A stretch of 17,906 nucleotides of DNA, from the NCBI GenBank assembly GCA_017500745.1, contig JAFVYE010000087.1:1-17906 (forward strand). The letters run 5' to 3'. The position numbers and the translations under genes were made by a program. This document shows, piece after piece, positions 1-6,811 of this stretch. Below the pieces are notes generated by a model. The model was not told where the DNA came from. It was given only the letters and a program-made list of their open reading frames with translations, and searched no databases. Each line of letters opens with the position of its first letter. The first letter of the stretch is position 1. This DNA is from Clostridia bacterium. GTDB taxonomy: Bacteria; Bacillota; Clostridia; Christensenellales; CAG-917.

Positions 1-1541
1 ACTGGGTTGTCCCTGCTGACCTTGCAGAGCTCCCCGCAATCGTTGGTGGCAAGGAAATGGACTTCAAGTACAAGGACTGTGTCAAAGAAATGGCAATGGT
101 CAACAAGGCATTCATTGAAATCATGATTGAAGGCGATGCCAACGGCAGAGGATTCCAATATCCTATCCCCACCTACTCAATCACCCGTGACTTTGACTGG
201 TCACCCACAGAGAACAACAAGCTTCTCTTTGAAATGACCGCCAAGTACGGCACACCTTATTTCAGCAACTACATCAACAGCGATATGGAGCCCAGCGACG
301 TCCGCAGTATGTGTTGCCGTCTGCGCCTTGACCTGAGAGAACTCCGCAAAAAGAGCGGTGGATTCTTTGGCAGTGGCGAGTCAACTGGCTCTGTTGGCGT
401 TGTCACCATCAATATGCCCCGTATTGCATATCTTGCAAAGGATGAAAACGAGTTCTTCAAAGAGCTTGAACGCTTGATGAACATCTCTGCACGCTCCCTC
501 AAAATCAAGCGTGACGTCATCACAAAGCTTCTTGACGCAGGCCTCTATCCCTATACAAAGCGTTATCTTGGCACGTTCAACAACCACTTCTCCACCATTG
601 GTCTTGTGGGCATGAACGAAACCTGCTTGAACGCAAACTGGATCAAGGCAGACCTCACCAACAAAAAGGCACAAGAGTTCACCAAAAAGACATTGAACTT
701 TATGCGTGAAAAGCTCAGCGACTATCAAGAAATGTACGGCGACCTTTACAACTTGGAAGCAACCCCTGCCGAGTCAACCTCATATCGCCTTGCAAAGCAC
801 GACAAGGAAAGATATCCTGACATCATCACAGCAAGCGAAGGCAAGGATCAAGCCGTGTACTACACCAACAGCTCACACTTTCCCGTCACGTTTACGTCAG
901 ACATCTTTGAAGCTCTTGACATCCAAGACGAGCTTCAAACCCTCTATACATCAGGCACCGTGTTCCACGCATTCCTTGGACAAAAGCTTGAAAACTGGGA
1001 AGCAGCAGCGGGCCTTGTCCGCAAGATTGCAGAAAACTACAAACTGCCCTACTACACCATGTCCCCCACCTACTCAGTCTGCGCAGAGCACGGCTATCTG
1101 GTTGGCGAACAATGGACATGCCCCATCTGCGGAAGAAAGGCAGAGGTGTACAGCCGTATCACAGGATACTATCGCCCCGTCCAAAACTGGAACGATGGCA
1201 AGCTGGCAGAGTTCAACGAAAGAAACACCTATGACATTGCCAATAGCGTGTTGAAGCGCAATGGCGTCCAAAAAGAATGTGCTTGCCAGTGCGAAGAAGC
1301 CCCCAAGGCAGAAAGCATCATGCTCTTCACCACCAAGACTTGCCCCAAGTGCAAGATGTCAAAGGCAATGCTTGAAAAAGCAGGCATCAGCTTTGTTGAA
1401 ATTGACGCAATTGACAACAAGGAATTGACCATTGCATACGGTGTCAGAGATGGCGGAACCCTCCTCGTGCCCAACGGCAACGGATTTGACCGCTACGACA
1501 ATCCCAGCGCAATCAAAGGATATATTGAGAGCTTGAAATAA
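1..1541 (+). CDS. nrdD: Anaerobic (class III) ribonucleoside-triphosphate reductase, 3' part, with C-terminal redoxin domain
   Basis: This is the C-terminal part of the glycyl-radical enzyme that reduces ribonucleotides to deoxyribonucleotides without oxygen. The frame is open from base 3 and the first visible Met (57) is internal, because the preceding residues already match the family, so the true start lies upstream. Visible motifs are the catalytic-loop CCRLRLDLREL (Cys codons 312-317), the zinc-site cysteines CAEH and CPIC (1080-1130), and the glycyl-radical motif RITGYY with its Gly codon at 1164-1166. About 25 residues after the radical region a thioredoxin/glutaredoxin-like domain begins, with a CPKC active site (codons 1341-1352). 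Most class III enzymes use formate. A fused redoxin suggests the thiol-dependent subtype, in which a redoxin reduces the active-site cysteines; this is inference. The domain's usual cis-proline position reads GGT. A terminator follows directly. Confidence 0.95.
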   Translation, partial: WVVPADLAELPAIVGGKEMDFKYKDCVKEMAMVNKAFIEIMIEGDANGRGFQYPIPTYSITRDFDWSPTENNKLLFEMTAKYGTPYFSNYINSDMEPSDVRSMCCRLRLDLRELRKKSGGFFGSGESTGSVGVVTINMPRIAYLAKDENEFFKELERLMNISARSLKIKRDVITKLLDAGLYPYTKRYLGTFNNHFSTIGLVGMNETCLNANWIKADLTNKKAQEFTKKTLNFMREKLSDYQEMYGDLYNLEATPAESTSYRLAKHDKERYPDIITASEGKDQAVYYTNSSHFPVTFTSDIFEALDIQDELQTLYTSGTVFHAFLGQKLENWEAAAGLVRKIAENYKLPYYTMSPTYSVCAEHGYLVGEQWTCPICGRKAEVYSRITGYYRPVQNWNDGKLAEFNERNTYDIANSVLKRNGVQKECACQCEEAPKAESIMLFTTKTCPKCKMSKAMLEKAGISFVEIDAIDNKELTIAYGVRDGGTLLVPNGNGFDRYDNPSAIKGYIESLK

Positions 1542-1544
1542 TTG

Positions 1545-1574
1545 AAAAAAGCATCTCGCAAGAGGTGCTTTTTT
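1545..1574 (+). terminator. Rho-independent terminator after nrdD
   Basis: An A6 run, stem GCATCTC, GCAA tetraloop, stem GAGGTGC (one G-U pair) and T6 run begin 3 bases after the nrdD stop. It separates nrdD from the flavoprotein gene, so downstream expression depends on readthrough or on a promoter not recognised here. Confidence 0.88.
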
Positions 1575-1585
1575 AAAGGATAATT

Positions 1586-2500
1586 ATGGAAAAATATGAC
1601 GTTATCGTAATAGGCGCAGGAGTTGCAGGCATGACCGCCGCACTCAACTGTCGCCGTGCAGAAAAATCTGTCCTCCTCCTTGAAAAAGAGTGTGTGGGTG
1701 GACAGATTGCCCTGTCCCCCAAGGTGGAAAACTACCCCACAAAACAACAAATCGCAGGCAGTGATCTGGCAGATGAAATCTTTGACCAAATCACAGAATG
1801 GGGCGTGGAGTTTGACCTTGACACAGTTGAAGCCGTGTCACGCACAGAGGACGGATTTGAGGTGAAATGTGGCTACAACACCTATCAGTCAAAGTCTGTC
1901 ATTGTTGCAACAGGCGTCCATCACCGCCCTATCGGTGTTGCTCGTGAAGAAGAACTGATTGGCAAAGGCGTCAGCTACTGCGCAATCTGTGATGGAGCAT
2001 TCTATCAAGGAGAGGACGTGGTTGTGATTGGTGATGCCAACACCGCACTTCAATACTCCAACCTCCTTGCAGGATATTGCAAGAGCGTTCACATCTGCAC
2101 TCTGTTTGACAAGTTCTTTGGCGACAAGACACTTGTGACAAGCGTGCTGTCAAAGCCCAACGTCCGCTACACTCACAACCTTGCTCTCAAAGAGTTTGTT
2201 GGAGATGATGAGTTGACCGGATTGGTGTTTGAGGACACCAAAACACACGATAAAGTGTCAGTTGAGTGCAAAGCCGTGTTTATTTGCATTGGTCAAATTC
2301 CTCACAACGACTGCGTGAACGGGCTTGTTGACCTTGACAAATACGGCTATATCATATCAGATGAAAATTGCTTTACGTCCTGCCCCGGCGTGTTTGTCGC
2401 AGGGGATTGCAGAACCAAAAAAGTCCGTCAAGTTGTTACTGCTATGGCAGACGGCGGGGTGGCAGGATTCAACTGCTGTCAATATCTTGACACCCTCTAA
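1586..2500 (+). CDS. trxB: Thioredoxin-reductase-like flavoprotein lacking NADPH motifs
   Basis: A 304-residue protein of the low-molecular-weight thioredoxin reductase family. The FAD site GAGVAG (residues 10-15), redox-active CAIC (132-135) and C-terminal FAD motif VFVAGDC (about 269-275) are intact. The second nucleotide-binding domain is not standard: the GxGxxA loop reads GDANTA (149-154), and the HRRxxxR motif that grips the NADPH 2'-phosphate is replaced by TLFDKFF (172-178), losing all three arginines. Clostridial ferredoxin-dependent flavin thioredoxin reductases (FFTR) are described with exactly these losses, so reduced ferredoxin is a plausible electron donor. The neighbour NrdD carries a redoxin domain, an obvious candidate substrate. 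The start is supported by AAAGGA at 1575-1580. Family assignment is firm; the symbol is used loosely and donor and partner are inferred. Confidence 0.9.
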   Translation: MEKYDVIVIGAGVAGMTAALNCRRAEKSVLLLEKECVGGQIALSPKVENYPTKQQIAGSDLADEIFDQITEWGVEFDLDTVEAVSRTEDGFEVKCGYNTYQSKSVIVATGVHHRPIGVAREEELIGKGVSYCAICDGAFYQGEDVVVIGDANTALQYSNLLAGYCKSVHICTLFDKFFGDKTLVTSVLSKPNVRYTHNLALKEFVGDDELTGLVFEDTKTHDKVSVECKAVFICIGQIPHNDCVNGLVDLDKYGYIISDENCFTSCPGVFVAGDCRTKKVRQVVTAMADGGVAGFNCCQYLDTL

Positions 2501-2527
2501 AACCTGTTTTTTGGCACACTCGGTCGG

Positions 2528-2556
2528 TTGATAAAGGGGGCTGGATGTGCTATTAT
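2528..2556 (+). promoter_or_regulatory. Sigma-70-type promoter over the exonuclease start
   Basis: A -35 TTGATA (2528-2533), a 17-base spacer and a -10 TATTAT (2551-2556). Transcription would begin near 2563, exactly at the second candidate ATG of the next gene, which would make a leaderless mRNA. The first candidate ATG (2545) lies inside the spacer. Confidence 0.55.
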
Positions 2557-3357
2557 ATTTTTATGGACTATTTGTTTTTTGACATAGAGTGTAGCGAGGG
2601 CAGAAGCATCTGCTCCTTTGGATATGTCCTCACGGACGAGTTTTTTTGCATAAAAGAAAAGAAGGATATTCTCATCAATCCCCAATCCTATTTCCACACG
2701 GGGCCTTGGAGCAAAAAAGCTCAAGAAAAGGACGCAGGCATATCCCTTGCATACCCTGTCAGCGAGTTTAGAGCACAACCGCCCTTCCCCGCTCTCTATG
2801 ACAAAATCAAAGAGGTGTTAAAGCGTAAGGACGTGACAATTGTCACCTTCTCTGGAGACAATGATGCAAGGTTTTTGAACATTGCATGCACCCGCTATCA
2901 CATGCCCTGCTTCAACTACACTTTTGTTGACGTGCAACGCATATATCAAGACCTTGAGGGGCTCAAAGATCAACTCTCTCTTGAAAAGATGCTGGCCATA
3001 TTTGAGGTGGACGTTGAAGGACTTGTACAACACAAGAGCGATGATGATGCGCACATCACAATGCTTGTGACAGAAGCTCTTTGCCGTAAAACAGGCAAAT
3101 CCTTGGCAGAGCTTGTCAAGGGGTCACAGCGCGCTCTCTGTCTGTCCAAAAACTTTATGCCCAAAAAGAAAAAACAAAAGACCGCAAGTGGGGCTGTCAG
3201 CGGAGAAAACAAGGTGCAAGAGACGCCTGCTCCCCCAAGAAAGACCTCACAAAAAAAGACAGACGGTGCAAAATCCAACAAAAAGCCCTCCAACCAAAGA
3301 GGCAAATACAAAAAAAGAACTCACAGGCCAAAAGCTGAAAAGGCAAACAAACAATGA
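2545..3357 (+). CDS. DEDDh-family 3'-5' exonuclease with lysine-rich tail
   Basis: An RNase T / DnaQ-type exonuclease. The catalytic signature is visible: Exo I FFDIECSEG (D and E), Exo II FSGDNDARF (D), and Exo III HKSDDDAH, with His five residues before the last metal-binding Asp, which places it in the DEDDh group. The nuclease fold fills about residues 7-210. The last 60 residues are low-complexity and very rich in Lys, Pro and Ser, a likely nucleic-acid-binding tail. Two starts are possible: ATG 2545, 4 bases after a G5 run that could act as a Shine-Dalgarno, or ATG 2563, which begins MDYLFFDIE as I would expect from the fold but has no ribosome site. The stop overlaps the nrdG start as ATGA, so the two are probably translationally coupled. 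Substrate (DNA or RNA) is unknown. Confidence 0.85.
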   Translation: MCYYIFMDYLFFDIECSEGRSICSFGYVLTDEFFCIKEKKDILINPQSYFHTGPWSKKAQEKDAGISLAYPVSEFRAQPPFPALYDKIKEVLKRKDVTIVTFSGDNDARFLNIACTRYHMPCFNYTFVDVQRIYQDLEGLKDQLSLEKMLAIFEVDVEGLVQHKSDDDAHITMLVTEALCRKTGKSLAELVKGSQRALCLSKNFMPKKKKQKTASGAVSGENKVQETPAPPRKTSQKKTDGAKSNKKPSNQRGKYKKRTHRPKAEKANKQ

Positions 3358-4148
3358 AGATATGCGGATTTGAAAAATTTTCAATGGTAGATTGGGAGGG
3401 CAAAGTGGTTTGCACCGTGTTTTGTGCTGGTTGCAACTTTCGTTGCCCCTTCTGCCATAACGCATCTCTTGCCCTGTCCTCTGCCCCCGGCATCCCCGAA
3501 AGCGAGGTGTTTGACTATCTTGAAAAGCGCAAAGGTCTTGTGGACGGAGTTTGTGTGTCTGGTGGAGAGCCCACCCTCTCTCCTGACCTCAAGGACTTCA
3601 TTGCAAGGATAAAGGCCCTTGGGTACAGCGTCAAGCTGGACACCAACGGCACCAATCCCAGCGTGGTAAAGGACCTTGTGGACAAGGGCCTTGTGGACTA
3701 CGTGGCAATTGACGTAAAAAACAGCCCCAGCAAATATCCTATGACAACGGGAGTGGCAAGCTCACAGCTTGACAAGGTGCTTGAAACCATCAAGTTCGTG
3801 AAGGAAAGCGGTGTTGGTCACGAGTTCCGCACCACCATCATCAAGGAGTTTCACACCGACAGCGACATGGATTTCATCGCCAAGATTGTTGACGGCGCAG
3901 AGGGCTATTATCTCCAAAAATATATTGACAACGACAACTGCATCAAACACGGCTACACCCCTGTTCCAAAAGAGGAGGCAGAAAGGTGGCTTGCCAAGTT
4001 TGGCAACGTAAAAAGGCCTCATTGCGAGGATATTAATCCAAATGAAAAGACGGTCAAACGTGACCGTCTTTTTTTTGCAAGGGTTTCTTTGATAGGGAGA
4101 GAACTTATGCCCCTGCTTTTTATTCCTGTTCTTTTATTTGATTTTTGA
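3354..4148 (+). CDS. nrdG: Anaerobic ribonucleotide reductase activating enzyme (radical SAM), probable 3' frameshift
   Basis: The radical-SAM activase that uses S-adenosylmethionine and a 4Fe-4S cluster to place the glycyl radical on NrdD. The cluster motif CNFRCPFC (CxxxCxxC) lies near residue 30, the N-terminal pattern MKICGFEKFSMVDWEGK is typical of the NrdG2-type family, and VSGGEP follows. The start overlaps the upstream stop as ATGA. The open frame runs to 4148, but its last ~45 residues translate a perfect terminator (4048-4076) and then overlap the convergent anti-sigma gene. Rereading one base in the A5 tract at 4010-4014 gives a C-terminus NVKKASLRGY followed by TAA at 4034-4036, just before the terminator, for a 227-residue protein of normal length. 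I think 4036 is the ancestral end. A real mutation, a sequencing error and -1 slippage all remain possible. Confidence 0.9.
   Translation: MKICGFEKFSMVDWEGKVVCTVFCAGCNFRCPFCHNASLALSSAPGIPESEVFDYLEKRKGLVDGVCVSGGEPTLSPDLKDFIARIKALGYSVKLDTNGTNPSVVKDLVDKGLVDYVAIDVKNSPSKYPMTTGVASSQLDKVLETIKFVKESGVGHEFRTTIIKEFHTDSDMDFIAKIVDGAEGYYLQKYIDNDNCIKHGYTPVPKEEAERWLAKFGNVKRPHCEDINPNEKTVKRDRLFFARVSLIGRELMPLLFIPVLLFDF
4048..4076 (+). terminator. Terminator of the nrd cluster, inside the open nrdG frame
   Basis: Stem AGACGGTCA (4048-4056), loop AACG, stem TGACCGTCT (4061-4069) and eight T. The 9-bp stem is perfect. It lies inside the nrdG frame as written, which is part of the case for a frameshift. It could also act weakly on the convergent anti-sigma transcript, which would see only four T. 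Confidence 0.9.
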
Positions 4149-5196
4149 CGTAGGACTCAATCATGGCAACAAAGTCCTCGTCAGGCCCATCTGTCAAGAA
4201 TTTTTCAAGATAAGCGCAAAATTCCTCAACGTACTCCGGGTGTTGCAGAAGAACTGCTACTGCTCCTTCAATTGAGGTGTCAACACCCTTTGATTCAAGA
4301 TAGACCAGCACGTGTTCACAGGCGTCGCCAAGGGCAAATGCAAGGCCGACAACATCGTGATTTTCGTAGGCCGTGACAATGTCCTCTGCAAAGGCGGACA
4401 TCTCCTCACAGAGAGCGCTCATCTCTGTTTCAAACTGTTGAGTGAGGGATGCCACGCAATTGTTGATGGCTTCCTCGTCATAATCCTTGAGCAATTTGTT
4501 GAGTTGCTCTGCGGTGTAGTTTGCCACGTTTTCCACGGTTTTGCCCGCTTCTTCAAGAGCAGACAAAATTTCTTCCTTTCCGCCCAATGCAATGTTCACG
4601 GACACGTTTAGTGCATTTAAAGTTGCGTTTGCGCTGATTTCGCCTTGGAGCAACTGGTTGATTGCGGTCTGCAAATTTTGGTCGTCATTGCAAGCAACAA
4701 CCTTGACTGTTCCGCCTGCTTTCAAATATCCAAGGTCTGCTGACACTTCAATGATTGTGTTGAAAGCATCTTCAACGTCCATGCCTGAGAGGTCTATGCC
4801 AAGGAGCACGACTGCTCCGTCCTCGTTGAGCGCCTCAACTTCAATGACCTTGCCCTCATCATCAACCTCCATGCCAAAAGAGGGGTTGATGTCCAAGGAC
4901 ACGTAGGTTGGTGCGTTGACCACTTGAGGCGTGTTTGTGGCAGGCCCGTCTGTTCCATTGGGCATATTGGCAAAGTGCACGCCAAGTCCTGCGCCAAGTC
5001 CTACACACACAATGAGGCAGGTTGCCACAAGTCCCCAAATGGCCTGCTTGGGCATTTCAAAGCGCTTTTTGACTCTTGCTCTTTTTTCACTTTGAGGAGT
5101 CCCAACAGAACTTGCCACTCTTTCCTTAAAGGAGTTGTCTGGCAAAACTGCGCTTGCTTCTTCTACTATATTGTCAATTATATTACGCTTGCTCAT
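4120..5196 (-). CDS. RsgI-like transmembrane anti-sigma factor
   Basis: 358 residues. A cytoplasmic segment of about 50 residues is followed by one membrane helix (about 52-76) and an extracellular domain with the RsgI signature: YVSLDINPSF (98-107), then EALNEDG and LLGIDLSG. RsgI proteins hold a sigma factor inactive and sense signals outside the cell; their conserved Asn-Pro (here N104-P105) is a known self-cleavage site that primes regulated proteolysis. Residues ~200-358 are acidic and helical and match no sensor domain I recognise. There is no carbohydrate-binding module as in cellulosome RsgI proteins. The start is set by CGGAGGG six to ten bases upstream, and the gene overlaps the sigma gene by 14 bases. 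The partner is ECF-type rather than SigI. RsgI family is confident, the signal unknown. Confidence 0.82.
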   Translation of the reverse strand: MSKRNIIDNIVEEASAVLPDNSFKERVASSVGTPQSEKRARVKKRFEMPKQAIWGLVATCLIVCVGLGAGLGVHFANMPNGTDGPATNTPQVVNAPTYVSLDINPSFGMEVDDEGKVIEVEALNEDGAVVLLGIDLSGMDVEDAFNTIIEVSADLGYLKAGGTVKVVACNDDQNLQTAINQLLQGEISANATLNALNVSVNIALGGKEEILSALEEAGKTVENVANYTAEQLNKLLKDYDEEAINNCVASLTQQFETEMSALCEEMSAFAEDIVTAYENHDVVGLAFALGDACEHVLVYLESKGVDTSIEGAVAVLLQHPEYVEEFCAYLEKFLTDGPDEDFVAMIESYVKNQIKEQE

Positions 5197-5725
5197 TTTG
5201 CCCTCCGTTTAGATACTGTTTTAATTTTTTTATTGATTTTGCATATCTGTGACTTACCGTTGAGGTTGGCATATCAAGGATCTTGCCGATTTCTCGTCTG
5301 TTGTACCCTGCCACTGCGTACATAATCAAGATTTGATAGTCTGTGTCATCAAGGAGCTGTCTTGCCGTCCCAAGCAGTCCAAAGCTGTCTTCATCGGGCA
5401 TATTGCACTCGCCGTACTGATGCCCGTCATCTGCAAAGTCCGTGAGCACGTCACGCTTTGACCTATTGTAGGCGTTGATGGCAAGGCGCTTTGCAATGGT
5501 GGTGAGCCACGCCACAAAGTGAGTGTCATCCTCGTACTCGTCAAGGTGTTGCACCGCTTTGACGTAGGCGTCCTGAGTGACGTCCTCCGCCCTCTCCTTT
5601 GAGCGCAGAATTGAGAACACAACCAAATACACCACCTTGTAGGTGTTGTCATAGATATAATCAAAGGCCGACTTGTCGCCCCTTTTAAACTTTCGTACTG
5701 CCCTTGCGAGCATATCTTTGGTCAT
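5183..5725 (-). CDS. ECF-type RNA polymerase sigma factor
   Basis: 180 residues with only the two domains of extracytoplasmic-function sigma factors. Region 2 spans roughly 15-95, including FDYIYDNTYKVVYLVVFSIL, the AEDVTQDAYVKA block that contacts core polymerase and the -10 element, and FVAWLTTIAKRLAINAYN. Region 4 spans roughly 120-172, with the helix-turn-helix YNRREIGKILDMPTSTVSHR that reads the -35. A region of about 25 residues links them. The start has AGGAGA 5 bases upstream. The overlapping downstream RsgI-like gene is its likely anti-sigma factor, giving a sigma/anti-sigma pair responding to an envelope signal. Such pairs often activate their own promoter, but I could not identify a convincing ECF promoter in the ~60 bases upstream. 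Confidence 0.92.
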   Translation of the reverse strand: MTKDMLARAVRKFKRGDKSAFDYIYDNTYKVVYLVVFSILRSKERAEDVTQDAYVKAVQHLDEYEDDTHFVAWLTTIAKRLAINAYNRSKRDVLTDFADDGHQYGECNMPDEDSFGLLGTARQLLDDTDYQILIMYAVAGYNRREIGKILDMPTSTVSHRYAKSIKKLKQYLNGGQNEQA

Positions 5726-5787
5726 AAGTTCTCCTACATATACAACAACATTGCAGGCAATCTCGCCAACAAAATTTGTCCTTTTAT

Positions 5788-5815
5788 AAAAACTCCGTGA
5801 AGATTTTTCACGGAG
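5788..5815 (-). terminator. Terminator after the YitT gene
   Basis: Read on the minus strand: CTCCGTGAA, 5-base loop, TTCACGGAG, T5. The stem is a perfect 9 bp. It lies just past the stop of the YitT-family gene and isolates the pyrE-yitT unit from the sigma-factor operon. Confidence 0.85.
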
Positions 5816-5821
5816 CGGGTT

Positions 5822-6811
5822 TTATTCTTTTGAAGTTTCCTCTGTCACTTGAGGGGGCGTGTCCACCTTCTTGGGCTGCTCTTTTTTTGGTTTTGGTTTT
5901 TTGTCAAATCTGGCATAGCGCAGGTTTTTGCTCATGCTGTCCGTGACGTCGTTGATTGCCACAAAAGCAAGGGGGTCTATGCTTTGGATGATCTCCTTGA
6001 GTTTGGCCACCTCAAAGCGATTGATGACGCAGTATATGATGGTTTTGTTGGCTTTGGAGTAATAGCCCTCTGCGTCAAGCACGGTGACGCCACGGCCGAA
6101 CTCGGCGCTGAGCGCCTCTGCAACGGCGTCAAAGTGATCGGTGATGATGAAGGCGGACTTGGCCTTGTCAAAGCCGTCAACCACAAAGTCAACCGCTTTA
6201 AGACCGCAAGCATATGCAATGATTGAGTACAGGGCAAGGAGCCATCCTCCCATCACTGCCCCTGCAATGATATAGAGCACGGCATTGTAAATCATGACAA
6301 ACGTGCCAATGGACAGATTCAGCTTTTTGGCAAACAGAACCCCCAAAACCTCAACGCCGTCAATTGCTCCTCCAAAGCGGATTGTAAGGCCACTGCCCAC
6401 GCCGGAGATTATGCCTCCAAACACGGCACACAACAAGACTTCGTCTTGAACAACGGGAGAGCCCAATGAAAAGTCAAGCCCAAACACGTCTTGATAAAGC
6501 CATGCAAAGAGGGAGTAAATGCCAATTGCGTACAATGAATAAACAATGAAAGGAAGCCCCAACTTTTTGAAGCCCAATATGAAGAAAGGAAAGTTGAGGA
6601 TGACAAGGAATATACTGAGGTTCAAAGGAGTGACTTGGCTGAGGAAAAATGAGGTGCCTGAAAAACCTCCGTCATAAAGTCCTACGGGGGTGAGGAACAG
6701 AGTCACGCCTGTGGCGTTGATTACACCTGCCAACGTCAAAAACAGAAAGTTGACGTAGTGCAGTTTTTTCAGCTCATTCTTGAATTTTTCAAAGACTGCC
6801 TTTGATTTCAT
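5822..6811 (-). CDS. YitT-family multi-pass membrane protein
   Basis: About 329 residues. The N-terminal two thirds hold around six hydrophobic segments with the YitT pattern (HYVNFLFLTLAGVINATGVTLF near the start, then YDGGFSGTSFFLSQ and GSGLTIRFGGAIDGVEVLGV). A soluble DUF2179-type domain follows (about 215-300: AFIITDHFDAVAEALSAEFG, then NKTIIYCVINRFEVAKLKEII). The C-terminus is a Lys/Pro/Glu tail. No transport substrate is firmly established for this family. I chose ATG 6811 because it overlaps the pyrE stop as ATGA and has GGA 6 bases upstream; an in-frame ATG at 6826 lies five codons earlier with no ribosome site. Its translation is probably coupled to pyrE, and a functional link to pyrimidine synthesis is not implied. 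Confidence 0.9.
   Translation of the reverse strand: MKSKAVFEKFKNELKKLHYVNFLFLTLAGVINATGVTLFLTPVGLYDGGFSGTSFFLSQVTPLNLSIFLVILNFPFFILGFKKLGLPFIVYSLYAIGIYSLFAWLYQDVFGLDFSLGSPVVQDEVLLCAVFGGIISGVGSGLTIRFGGAIDGVEVLGVLFAKKLNLSIGTFVMIYNAVLYIIAGAVMGGWLLALYSIIAYACGLKAVDFVVDGFDKAKSAFIITDHFDAVAEALSAEFGRGVTVLDAEGYYSKANKTIIYCVINRFEVAKLKEIIQSIDPLAFVAINDVTDSMSKNLRYARFDKKPKPKKEQPKKVDTPPQVTEETSKE

Noticed and set aside
4037..4148. A genuine C-terminal extension of NrdG
   Set aside because: It translates a perfect terminator and antisense of the anti-sigma gene, and a one-base shift restores a normal ending.
4120..5725. A SigI/RsgI pair in the strict sense
   Set aside because: The sigma factor has ECF-type regions 2 and 4, so only the anti-sigma belongs to the RsgI family.
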